NCBI GenBank assembly: GCA_023389155.1
Contig: JAEWEV010000014.1
Location: 1-44,109 of the forward strand
Length of the DNA: 44,109 bases
Reading direction: 5' to 3'
Source: Pseudomonadota bacterium
GTDB taxonomy: Bacteria > Pseudomonadota > Gammaproteobacteria > Burkholderiales > Burkholderiaceae_B
Shown here: positions 1-7,924 of the stretch, one piece after another
Layout: every line of letters begins with the position of its first letter
Numbering within the stretch: position 1 is the stretch's first letter
The notes under the pieces: model-generated
Told to the model about the DNA's origin: nothing
What the model saw: the letters and a program-made list of their open reading frames with translations, nothing else
The model's database searches: none
Program-made: the position numbers and the translations under genes

Positions 1-126
1 CAGAACGCCAATGCAGACCTTGCTTGAGGGTAAGGCGGTTTGGGAATCGAAGAATGTGAACCAAATCTAATCTGACAGACACTGCATTACAAACGGGTAA
101 CTGTCAGATCATGTTTGAGCTAGTAC
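1..126 (+). mobile_element. Right end of an insertion sequence (IS481-like), truncated by the window edge
   Basis: Bases 2-70 encode the last 22 residues of a transposase-like frame. About 40 bases later comes a terminus-like sequence (100-126) ending in GAGCTAGTACA. Integrase-core transposases of the IS481 kind commonly end in a TPMQT-LL-GK pattern like the one seen here, and such elements have TGT...ACA ends. The other end lies outside the window, so neither the full element nor a target duplication can be confirmed. The sequence after 126 is AT-rich and decayed, which fits an insertion-prone boundary. The family assignment is from memory of motifs, not a search. Confidence 0.5.
2..70 (+). 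CDS. Transposase C-terminal fragment (partial at window edge)
   Basis: This is an open frame entering from the left edge and stopping at TAA 68-70. It reads RTPMQTLLEGKAVWES, then KNVNQI. The TPMQTLLEGK segment resembles the extreme C-terminus of DDE integrase-core (rve) transposases, just after the catalytic domain. The catalytic residues would lie upstream of the window, so activity cannot be judged. Only 22 codons are visible; the call rests on the motif and on the IS-like terminus that follows. Confidence 0.5.
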   Translation, partial: RTPMQTLLEGKAVWESKNVNQI

Positions 127-333
127 ACTTCATAAAACCATGTATTTCTTGCTTTATCTAAATACAGTTATTACCCTTTTCCTACGGAGCTGATTTGAAA
201 GAGCAGTTAGCAAAAATGATATTTATATGAATACTGAAATGCTAACCGCTATGAATGGACTGTAAATGCCATCTTAGGATTAGTAGTTGCAATCTTTTTT
301 GTGCGCTGACTTTGATTAGTGCTCTTTCAATAA

Positions 334-813
334 AAAGCTATTAGACAAGAATCCTGGGAAAATCAAAATACAATTGCCCGAAAAAACCAATTCTTGACGG
401 ACGGTTATATGATCTCTGACGTACCCAAATTTCTAGGCTTGGTTTTTCTCTACTATTTTGCTATGCCGTAACTGGTCAACTTTTTGCGTCGTTATCGTTT
501 CAGTATCGGGTTTGTCATCGTTGCTGCGTATGGTCTCATCACGATGGCGCTCCTCTAGCCCGCTACCAGCAACGTCTTGCCTAGCATAAAGGACGCTCGG
601 ATTTGGTTTCGGCTGAAACGTTGTTTTTCCGTTTTCGCCCCCACCCGTAATCATGAGAATGGAGATTTCGGATTAATGTATTGGATTTTCGCGTTTGGTA
701 TATTGGTTTCGTTGCTTGTTACCTTCGTAATTTCCTACAAAAACAAACCATCGCAAGGCCCTAACCGCTTTGGCAAAACGGCTTCGCCTGTCGGCTTTAC
801 AACTGCGGTATGA
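334..813 (+). pseudogene. Decayed membrane-protein frame ending in a DUF805-like tail
   Basis: One reading frame from 334 to 813 has coding-like hydrophobic stretches but is cut by TAA at 469-471 and TAG at 556-558. The last part, from ATG 676, predicts one membrane helix (IFAFGILVSLLVTFVIS) followed by QGPNRFG. A P-x-NRFG motif is typical of the C-terminal end of DUF805 proteins, which suggests the remains of a DUF805 gene upstream of the second copy at 810. The two frames overlap in ATGA at 810-813. Upstream (127-333) the same frame has more stops and only a short hydrophobic segment near 271-306. I see no intact gene in 127-809. This is a remnant call, not a recognised gene. Confidence 0.35.
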
Positions 814-1100
814 AGAGATTCTTTACCGGATACTTTGATTTTACGGGTAGGGCGAGCCGCTCGGAATTCTGGTATGCGATGCTTTTCTATGTGCTGCTGC
901 TATTCGTGCTCGGCCTGTTCAATCTTCCAGACATTGTTGTTTCAATCGTGCTGGTCGTTACAACGATACCTATTTTCTCCATCACCGCACGTCGCCTGCA
1001 CGACACGAACAGAAGCGGCTAGCATCAGCTCGTCTAGTGGTTCATGCCTGTCAGCACAATCGTTGCCCTGTTGTGGTTCAACGAGGAGCCGTACGATTGA
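810..1100 (+). pseudogene. DUF805 inner-membrane protein, broken by two in-frame TAG codons
   Basis: From ATG 810 the protein begins MKRFFTGYFDFTGRASRSEFW, a standard DUF805 (YhaH-like) start with the aromatic FxGRASR-E-W motif. It continues through two hydrophobic helices to ARRLHDTNRSG. TAG at 1020-1022 stops it there. Reading through in the same frame gives HQLV, a second TAG at 1035-1037, then WFMPVSTIVALLWFNEEPYD and TGA at 1098-1100. DUF805 proteins normally have tryptophan right after the RLHDTxRSG motif, so the first TAG sits where TGG is expected; the second also lies next to a Trp codon. Both fit G-to-A changes of TGG. The family is of unknown function. The truncated 70-residue product lacks the later helices and is unlikely to work. 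Confidence 0.65.
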
Positions 1101-1235
1101 TCAGGCGAAAAGAACAATGCAATTGTGAATTCCAACGAAAATTGGGATCGGATGGAAGCGGTTCAAGTATTTCTCGGTGTAGATTTGTCAATAACAATAT
1201 GCGGTTTATGAAAAGTACACATTTTGTGCGAAGAA

Positions 1236-1271
1236 AAAGCCTTCGAATCGTGTAAACAATTCGAAGGCTTT
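1236..1271 (-). terminator. Rho-independent terminator of ssb
   Basis: A perfect 13-bp stem (1236-1248 with 1259-1271) encloses a 10-nt loop. On the minus strand it is followed by TTTTTCTT. It lies 24 bases past the ssb stop codon. Confidence 0.85.
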
Positions 1272-1294
1272 AAACTTTAATTTTTATATGTAAT

Positions 1295-1792
1295 TCAGAA
1301 GGGAATGTCGTCGTCCATATCCATGATATTGGACGCGGGTTTTTGCGCAGGACGCTGCTGTTGCTGGGGCTGGCTGCGCTGCTGCGGTGCCTGGCGTGAA
1401 GAAGAATAGGAATCATCGCCACCAAAACCGCCATCATCCATGCCGCCTGTGCTATCGCGACCACCAAGCATTTGCATCTGGTCTGCGACGATTTCTGTAG
1501 AGTAACGGTCGGCGCCGGTGTCCTTGTCCTGCCACTTGCGGGTTTTGAGGCGGCCTTCTACGTAGACCGAGCGGCCTTTCTTGAGGTATTCACCGGCAAT
1601 TTCAGCCAGGCGGTTGTAGAACACAACGCGATGCCATTCGGTATCTTCGCGGCGCTCGCCTGTGTTCTTGTCTTTCCAGTTAGAGGTGGTCGCAATAGAG
1701 ACGTTGCAGATAGCCGCGCCATCTGGCGAGTAACGGACTTCCGGGTCGCGCCCCAGATTGCCTACGAGTATGACTTTGTTGACTGATGCCAT
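1295..1792 (-). CDS. ssb: Single-stranded DNA-binding protein SSB
   Basis: This 165-residue protein binds single-stranded DNA during replication, recombination and repair and recruits partner enzymes through its tail. The first ~110 residues are the OB fold, starting MASVNKVILVGNLGRDPEVR, with TEWHRVVFYNRLAEIAGEYL in the middle. Residues ~113-155 are a Gly- and Gln-rich disordered linker. The protein ends in the acidic DMDDDIPF tip that SSB partners bind. Length and architecture are those of a normal bacterial SSB. It lies 91 bases downstream of an MFS gene on the same strand and ends at a strong terminator. uvrA is nearby on the other strand. The ATG start gives the canonical N-terminus. Confidence 0.97.
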   Translation of the reverse strand: MASVNKVILVGNLGRDPEVRYSPDGAAICNVSIATTSNWKDKNTGERREDTEWHRVVFYNRLAEIAGEYLKKGRSVYVEGRLKTRKWQDKDTGADRYSTEIVADQMQMLGGRDSTGGMDDGGFGGDDSYSSSRQAPQQRSQPQQQQRPAQKPASNIMDMDDDIPF

Positions 1793-1883
1793 GGTTAAAT
1801 CCTGACTATAGATGGTAATACGGGCAGTATCTTAACCACCCTTACCGGCTTGCACAATTGGGTCATTATAGCCATCGAGGGCT

Positions 1884-3101
1884 TTACGTAGGAGATTTGA
1901 AGCCTCGGGCCGTAAAGAACCAGATCGCGGCCAGGGCCGCGCCCATCAGGAAAACTGCGGGGGTTCCCGTGTAGCGCGCAAGCAGGCCGCCCACGGCGCC
2001 GCCGGCCGCAACGCCAAGCGCCTGTGACATATTGTAAAAGCCCAGTGCCAGGCCCTTGTGCTCGACGGGTGCGACACGGGAAACCAGCGAAGGCTGCAGT
2101 GCTTCCAGAATGTTGAAGGCAACAAAATAGCCAACAAACAGCACCACGATGGCCGCGAACGATTCGGTGGCAAAGGCCATGATGGCCATGACAATGGCCA
2201 GGCCGGCTACGCTCCATTCCAGGCTTTGCTTGTGCACGTGCCGGGTTTCTGTATAGAAGACCACGGGAACCATAGCGACGAAAGAGGCCAGAATAACGGG
2301 CAGGTAGACTTTCCAGAGCGTGCCGGTCGTGAATCCGCCCAGACCGATCAGCAGCGGAGGCGCCACCACGAAAATGGACATGAGAATACAGTGAAGGCAG
2401 AAAACGCCAAAATTAAGGCGCAGCAAGTCGCCGTTTTTGAGAACATCGCGAGGCCGGGACTGGATGGCAGGGATCTGCAGGGGTACCACGGGCACGATGA
2501 AGGTGGCTAGCAGCAGGCTGACAAAGCCCAGCAACGAGATGACCCAGAATAGTCCGGAAAGCCCACCATATTCCACCAGCAGCGGTGACAGTACCAGGGC
2601 AAGCGCAAATGAAATACCGATAGAGCCGCCGACCATGGCCATGGCGCGCGTACGCACTTCAGGACGGGTCGCATCGGCAACCCAGGCGGTGATGGCAGCG
2701 GAAATGGCGCCCAGCCCCTGAATGGAGCGGCCAATGATCACGCCTGTGACGGAGTCGGTAAGCGCACAGATGATGCCGCCGATGATGAACAGCACCATGC
2801 CCCCAATAATGACCGGGCGGCGACCGAAACGGTCCGAGGCCATGCCTAGCGGAATCTGCAGAATAGCCTGGGTCAGTCCGTAGGCGCCGATAGCCGCCCC
2901 GACCAGCGCGGCGTTCGAGCCCCCGCTCAGGGTTTTGGCTGCGTCGGCAAACACCGGTGTCAGCAGGAACAGGCCCAGCATACGGACGGCAAAAAGCAGG
3001 GCTAGCGTGGTACTGGCCCGGCGCTCAGCAGACGTGAGTTTAAGTTTTGCCGGTTTGGCAGCACCTGCTTCAGCGGATTGACTTGGCGCAGCGGAGTTCA
3101 T
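1884..3101 (-). CDS. MFS transporter, drug-efflux-like
   Basis: This 405-residue inner-membrane protein is a major facilitator superfamily transporter with about 12 predicted helices. After a ~30-residue soluble Ala/Lys-rich N-terminus, the first helix begins near ASTTLALLFAVRMLGLFLL. The family's motif A is visible between helices 2 and 3 as GMASDRFGRRPVIIGG. The general form (L-F-LTPVF near helix 1) resembles YajR-type exporters, but the substrate cannot be told from sequence. The gene is divergent from uvrA with 115 bases between starts, and ssb follows on the same strand. I recall the same uvrA / MFS / ssb order from Bordetella-type genomes, so this is probably core rather than acquired. 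Confidence 0.85.
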   Translation of the reverse strand: MNSAAPSQSAEAGAAKPAKLKLTSAERRASTTLALLFAVRMLGLFLLTPVFADAAKTLSGGSNAALVGAAIGAYGLTQAILQIPLGMASDRFGRRPVIIGGMVLFIIGGIICALTDSVTGVIIGRSIQGLGAISAAITAWVADATRPEVRTRAMAMVGGSIGISFALALVLSPLLVEYGGLSGLFWVISLLGFVSLLLATFIVPVVPLQIPAIQSRPRDVLKNGDLLRLNFGVFCLHCILMSIFVVAPPLLIGLGGFTTGTLWKVYLPVILASFVAMVPVVFYTETRHVHKQSLEWSVAGLAIVMAIMAFATESFAAIVVLFVGYFVAFNILEALQPSLVSRVAPVEHKGLALGFYNMSQALGVAAGGAVGGLLARYTGTPAVFLMGAALAAIWFFTARGFKSPT

Positions 3102-3141
3102 TCAGCACAATAAAAAGACAAAGTGGGAGGAAGGTATATCT

Positions 3142-3174
3142 GGTGTTGACACCTGCGTTATAGTAATGGATTAG
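3142..3174 (+). promoter_or_regulatory. Putative uvrA promoter with overlapping short palindrome
   Basis: TTGACA at 3146-3151 is a consensus -35 box. With a 17-base spacer the -10 would be GATTAG at 3169-3174, which is weak. A dyad GGTGT-tg-ACACC (3142-3153) overlaps the -35. I found no CTGT-N8-ACAG LexA box in 3102-3216. Confidence 0.35.
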
Positions 3175-3216
3175 TCCGAGAAAAACCAAGTTCGTTCAAC
3201 AGGAAAAGATAAATTC

Positions 3217-6096
3217 ATGGATGCCATCCGCATTCGCGGTGCCCGTACGCATAATTTAAAAAATGTGTCGCTCGACCTCCCCCGACATAAACTGGTCGTT
3301 TTGACCGGTTTGTCCGGCTCAGGCAAGTCTTCCCTTGCCTTTGACACATTGTACGCAGAAGGGCAGCGCCGCTATGTGGAAAGCCTGTCGGCCTATGCCC
3401 GGCAGTTCCTGCAACTGATGGATAAGCCCGATGTAGACCTGATAGAGGGGCTGTCGCCGGCCATTTCTATCGAACAGAAGGCGGCGGGACATAATCCGCG
3501 CTCTACCGTTGGCACCATCACCGAAATCCATGATTATCTGCGTCTGCTGTTTGCCCGCGTAGGGACGCCCTACTGTCCGGTACACGGGGAGCCGCTACAG
3601 GCTCAGTCAGTGGCCCACATGGTAGATCATATTCTGGCCATGACCGCCGACACCCGCATTGCAATCCTGGCGCCTATTGCGCGGGAACGCAAGGGCAGCT
3701 ACGAAGACGATTTTGCGCAGCTGCAGGCCCAGGGGTTTGTGCGCGTGCGTATCGATGGCCAGATGACTGAACTGGATCCCCCTCCCGTCCTGAACAGGAA
3801 CGAAAAGCACTCGATTGACGTGGTGATTGATCGCCTGCGGGTGCGTGATGAAAGCAAGCAGCGTCTGGCAGAAAGCATCGAAACCGCACTCAAGCTGGCC
3901 GATGGCAGGGTGCTGATTCTGGATATGGACAACAATCAGGAACAGCCTTTTTCGATCCGCTACGCCTGTCCCATATGTAATCATGCGCTGGCAGAGCTGG
4001 AACCGCGGCTGTTCAGCTTCAATAATCCGGTAGGCGCCTGCCCCACCTGCGATGGGCTGGGTCATACCTGGTTCTTCGATCCCAAACGGGTCGTGGCCTT
4101 CCCCACGCTGAGCCTGTCCAGCGGCGCCATCAAAGGGTGGGACAAGCGCAATGCGTTTACCCATTCCCTGCTCACCAGTCTGGCGGCGCATTACGAGTTT
4201 GATATCGACGTGCCCTTTGAAGAGCTGCCCGCGGCTACGCAAAAAACGGTGCTTTACGGTTCGGGCAAGGAAGAAATTTCGTTTCTGTATCTGAATGACA
4301 AAGGCCGCAGTTCGGTGCGCAAGCACGCCTTCGAAGGGATTATTCCGAATCTGGAACGGCGCTGGAAGGAAACCGACTCCAATACCGTCCGTGAGGAACT
4401 GGGCAAGTACCGCAGTTTGCAGGTCTGCCCGGATTGCGGCGGGTCGCGTCTGCGAGAAGATGCCCGTCATGTCCTGATCGGCAACGAACCGCGGGAGGAC
4501 TCACGCGTTGGCCTGGCCATTTATGAAGTCGAGGCGATGGCGTTGTCCGAGTGCCTGCACTGGTTTGAAAACCTGACCCTGACGGGCGCCAAGCAGGAAA
4601 TTGCCGAGCGTATCGTGCGGGAGATCCGTGCCAGGCTTGAGTTTCTGAATAATGTGGGTCTGAATTACCTGTCGCTGGACCGCAGCGCCGATACGATTTC
4701 CGGCGGCGAGGCACAGCGTATCCGGCTGGCCAGCCAGATCGGGTCGGGACTGACCGGCGTGATGTATGTGCTGGATGAACCCTCTATCGGCTTGCATCAG
4801 CGCGATAATGACCGCCTTATCCAGACCCTGGCGCATTTGCGCGATCTGGGTAACAGCGTAATTGTGGTTGAGCATGATGAAGATATGATTCGCGCTGCCG
4901 ACTGGGTGGTAGACATGGGTCCGGGCGCTGGTGAACATGGCGGTCAGATTATTGCTTCGGGCACCCCGCAACAGATTGCCGACGATGAAGACTCCCTGAC
5001 CGGCGCATACCTGAGCGGCCGCAGGCGCATCGAAGCGCATCACCCGCGCAAGCTGGATAAAGACCAAAAATGGCTGGAAATACGCGGCTGTTCAGGCAAT
5101 AACCTGAAAAGTGTCGACTTGCGGATTCCGTCCGGCAAACTGGTGTGCGTCACCGGCGTCTCCGGCTCCGGCAAATCCACCCTGATCAATGACACGCTGG
5201 CAACCCTGATGGCGCATGAGCTGCACCGCGCGCAGAGCGAGCCAGCTCCCTTTACTGCGGTCGAAGGACTGGATCATTTCGATAAAATCATCAACGTTGA
5301 CCAAAGTCCTATCGGGCGGACACCGCGCAGTAACCCGGCAACCTACACCGGCCTTTTTACACCAATCAGGGAATTGTTTGCCGGCACGCCTGAAGCCCGT
5401 ACCCGTGGCTATGATCCGGGACGGTTTTCCTTCAATGTGAAGGGCGGACGCTGCGAAAGCTGCCAGGGCGATGGCGTGATCAAGGTAGAGATGCACTTTC
5501 TGCCCGACATGTACGTGCCCTGCGATACCTGTCATGGCAAACGCTATAACCGTGAGACGCTGGAAATCCGCTATCGCGGGCGTACGATCAGCGATGTGCT
5601 GGAGCTGACCGTGGAACAGGCGCTGGAGTATTTCAGTGCAGTACCGGTCATCAATCGCAAGCTGCAGACCCTGATGGATGTAGGCCTGAGCTATATTCGG
5701 CTTGGTCAGTCGGCAACCACACTATCGGGCGGTGAGGCCCAGCGCATCAAACTCTCGCTGGAGTTGTCAAAACGCAGCACCGGCAAGACCATGTATATTC
5801 TGGACGAACCGACGACAGGCCTGCACTTTGCCGATATTGCACTGCTGCTGAATGTAGTTAATCAGCTGTTGGAATCGGGCAATACCGTGGTGGTAATTGA
5901 ACACAACCTGGACGTGATCAAGACTGCGGACTGGATTATTGACCTGGGTCCCGAAGGCGGCCAGGGCGGCGGACAGATCGTTGGCACCGGAACGCCTGCC
6001 GACATTGCCGCCAACCCGCAAAGCCATACGGGACGCTATCTGAAGCCTTTGCTCGCCCGGGAAAAAGAGCAGGACGCCGCTCACGCTTTGTCCTGA
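3217..6096 (+). CDS. uvrA: Excinuclease ABC subunit A (UvrA)
   Basis: UvrA is the damage-sensing ATPase of nucleotide excision repair; as a dimer it loads UvrB at lesions. The 959 residues contain two ABC ATPase modules. Walker A motifs are GLSGSGKS (31-38) and GVSGSGKS (647-654), with ABC signatures SGGEAQR near 495 and 837. Both zinc modules are complete: Cys251/254 with Cys275/278, and Cys746/749 with Cys769/772. Length is close to the ~940 residues of the E. coli protein, with a slightly longer C-terminal tail. ATG 3217 gives the standard MDAIRIRGARTHNLKN start and is preceded by a purine-rich AGGAAAAG. No clear LexA box was seen upstream, although uvrA is SOS-controlled in many proteobacteria. 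Confidence 0.98.
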   Translation: MDAIRIRGARTHNLKNVSLDLPRHKLVVLTGLSGSGKSSLAFDTLYAEGQRRYVESLSAYARQFLQLMDKPDVDLIEGLSPAISIEQKAAGHNPRSTVGTITEIHDYLRLLFARVGTPYCPVHGEPLQAQSVAHMVDHILAMTADTRIAILAPIARERKGSYEDDFAQLQAQGFVRVRIDGQMTELDPPPVLNRNEKHSIDVVIDRLRVRDESKQRLAESIETALKLADGRVLILDMDNNQEQPFSIRYACPICNHALAELEPRLFSFNNPVGACPTCDGLGHTWFFDPKRVVAFPTLSLSSGAIKGWDKRNAFTHSLLTSLAAHYEFDIDVPFEELPAATQKTVLYGSGKEEISFLYLNDKGRSSVRKHAFEGIIPNLERRWKETDSNTVREELGKYRSLQVCPDCGGSRLREDARHVLIGNEPREDSRVGLAIYEVEAMALSECLHWFENLTLTGAKQEIAERIVREIRARLEFLNNVGLNYLSLDRSADTISGGEAQRIRLASQIGSGLTGVMYVLDEPSIGLHQRDNDRLIQTLAHLRDLGNSVIVVEHDEDMIRAADWVVDMGPGAGEHGGQIIASGTPQQIADDEDSLTGAYLSGRRRIEAHHPRKLDKDQKWLEIRGCSGNNLKSVDLRIPSGKLVCVTGVSGSGKSTLINDTLATLMAHELHRAQSEPAPFTAVEGLDHFDKIINVDQSPIGRTPRSNPATYTGLFTPIRELFAGTPEARTRGYDPGRFSFNVKGGRCESCQGDGVIKVEMHFLPDMYVPCDTCHGKRYNRETLEIRYRGRTISDVLELTVEQALEYFSAVPVINRKLQTLMDVGLSYIRLGQSATTLSGGEAQRIKLSLELSKRSTGKTMYILDEPTTGLHFADIALLLNVVNQLLESGNTVVVIEHNLDVIKTADWIIDLGPEGGQGGGQIVGTGTPADIAANPQSHTGRYLKPLLAREKEQDAAHALS

Positions 6097-6234
6097 TGCG
6101 AAAGCGGAACGGTTGCGGACGTTGCACTTGTTCTGAATGATTCATTTGTAGTGATGGCTTTCGGCTGCAACGCTTAAACGAACTCGCTCCGGCCTCTGGG
6201 GCAGGACTGATTCCTGCATTGGCCCCTTCACTCT

Positions 6235-7872
6235 TCACTCTTTCTGATCTTTTGCCGCGTAGTTGCGCAATTGCTTTCGAATGATTTTTCCGGTGGTGGT
6301 CATGGGCAGTTCGTCGACAAAATAAATACGCCGCGGATATTCGTGAGCGGCCACTCGCATTTTTACGTGCTCCTGGATTTCTTTTTTGAGCGCTTCCGAG
6401 GGTTCGGCGCCTTCATTCAATATCACAAATGCGGTTACTGCTTCGGTACGTTCATCATCGGGCAACCCTACCACGGCAACCATGCTGACGGACGGATGCC
6501 CCAGAATGCAGTCTTCGATGGGGCCTGGACCAATCCGGTAGCCCGCGCTGGTGATGACGTCATCATTGCGACCAACAAAGCGAAAAAAGCCGTCTTCATC
6601 GCGTATCCCCATGTCCCCCGTTACCAAAAAGTCACCGGCAAATTTTTCCTTCGTGGCTTCGGGATTGTTCCAGTAGCCAAGGAACATGACAGGATCTGGT
6701 CTTCTGACGGCGATATTGCCTTCTGTACCATCGGGCAGAATTTGTCCCTGATCATCGACGATCTGTACGTTGTGCCCCGGCGCCGCTTTGCCCATGCAGC
6801 CGATTTTTGGTTCGAAAAGATCCGCACACGAGGACACCAGCATATTGCATTCGGTCTGGCCGTAGAATTCGTTGATGGTAATGTCCAGATTGCGGCGTCC
6901 CCACTCTATGAGTTCCAGTCCAAGACTTTCGCCACCGCTGGCAATGGAGCGCAGCGCCAGCGGCCAGCGATCACGCGGGCTTTCCAGTCGTCGCAGCATT
7001 TTGAGCGCGGTGGGAGGCAGGAATGTATGCGTTACCTGGTGGCGTGACATGAGATCAAACGCCGCGTCAGCCGTAAATTTTGAGAACCGGCATGCCAGCA
7101 CGGGAATGCCATGATGCAATGAGGGCATGAGCACATCCAGCAGACCGCCGATCCAGGCCCAGTCTGCCGGGGTCCACATGAGCCTGGCATTTTCGGGGAA
7201 AAAATTATGGGAAATTTCCACCCCTGGAAGATGGCCGAGCAGAACGCGGTGCGCGTGCAGGGCACCCTTGGGTTTACCTGTCGTTCCCGACGTATAGATA
7301 ATGACGGCAGGGTCATCGGCCAGCGTGTTCACCGGCTCAAACGTTTCCGGCTGCTGCTGCAGCGATGGCCAGAATGCCAGAGTGGTCAGGCTATCTTGCG
7401 TTGCATCGATATCGACAACGGTTTTCAGTTCAGACAAGGGATCGGTAATGGTGGCCAGTTTGGCCACGCCTTCTGCATTGGTGACCAGCGCCCGCGCGCC
7501 CGAATTTGACAGACGATACGCCAGGGCATCGGAGCCGAACAGAGAAAACAAGGGAATGGCGATCAGGCCCAGCTTGTAGCAGGCGATATGGGCAACGGCT
7601 GTTTCTATTCCCTGCGCCAGCAAAATACCAACACGATCACCACGCGATACACCCGCCTGTTGCAGGACGTGCGCAAACTGATTGGAATATTTTTTCAGAT
7701 CGTCGAACGTGTAACGATGAATGTTAGTGGGCGACTTCTCGTGAATGATGGCGATACGGCCGGTACCGTCTGCCCATTTATCACAAACGTCGACACCAAT
7801 ATTGTAATACTGTGGAATGTCCCAATGGGTGGCCGACACCGTGTCGGCGTAGGTTGCATGGCGTTTTAGCAA
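6235..7872 (-). CDS. Acyl-CoA synthetase (AMP-forming, medium-chain/ACSM-like)
   Basis: This 545-residue ANL-superfamily enzyme should adenylate a carboxylic acid with ATP and transfer the acyl group to CoA. Visible motifs are the phosphate loop TSGTTGKPKG (194-203), YGQTE (337-341), TGD (418-420), the hinge region around GRNDD (434-438) and the C-terminal TTTGKI with catalytic Lys529. The start is TTG 7872: an excellent AAAGGAG lies 8 bases upstream, and no in-frame ATG exists nearby. The usual YRIGPGEIE of this subgroup is YRIGPGPIE here, with Pro451 for Glu. The acid substrate is not predictable; the TPADWAWIGGL segment resembles medium-chain or acetoacetyl/aryl-acid ligases. It converges on uvrA and is preceded by the AraC-type regulator on the same strand. 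Confidence 0.88.
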   Translation of the reverse strand: MLKRHATYADTVSATHWDIPQYYNIGVDVCDKWADGTGRIAIIHEKSPTNIHRYTFDDLKKYSNQFAHVLQQAGVSRGDRVGILLAQGIETAVAHIACYKLGLIAIPLFSLFGSDALAYRLSNSGARALVTNAEGVAKLATITDPLSELKTVVDIDATQDSLTTLAFWPSLQQQPETFEPVNTLADDPAVIIYTSGTTGKPKGALHAHRVLLGHLPGVEISHNFFPENARLMWTPADWAWIGGLLDVLMPSLHHGIPVLACRFSKFTADAAFDLMSRHQVTHTFLPPTALKMLRRLESPRDRWPLALRSIASGGESLGLELIEWGRRNLDITINEFYGQTECNMLVSSCADLFEPKIGCMGKAAPGHNVQIVDDQGQILPDGTEGNIAVRRPDPVMFLGYWNNPEATKEKFAGDFLVTGDMGIRDEDGFFRFVGRNDDVITSAGYRIGPGPIEDCILGHPSVSMVAVVGLPDDERTEAVTAFVILNEGAEPSEALKKEIQEHVKMRVAAHEYPRRIYFVDELPMTTTGKIIRKQLRNYAAKDQKE

Positions 7873-7924
7873 GACAGGTCTCCTTTTTTTCTCATTGTAT
7901 CCCGGTTCCCTGTCGGGCCTGCCA

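Noticed and set aside
3607..4470. 287-codon open frame opposite uvrA
   Set aside because: It is antisense to a highly conserved uvrA region, has no recognisable domain, and reflects codon bias of the real gene.
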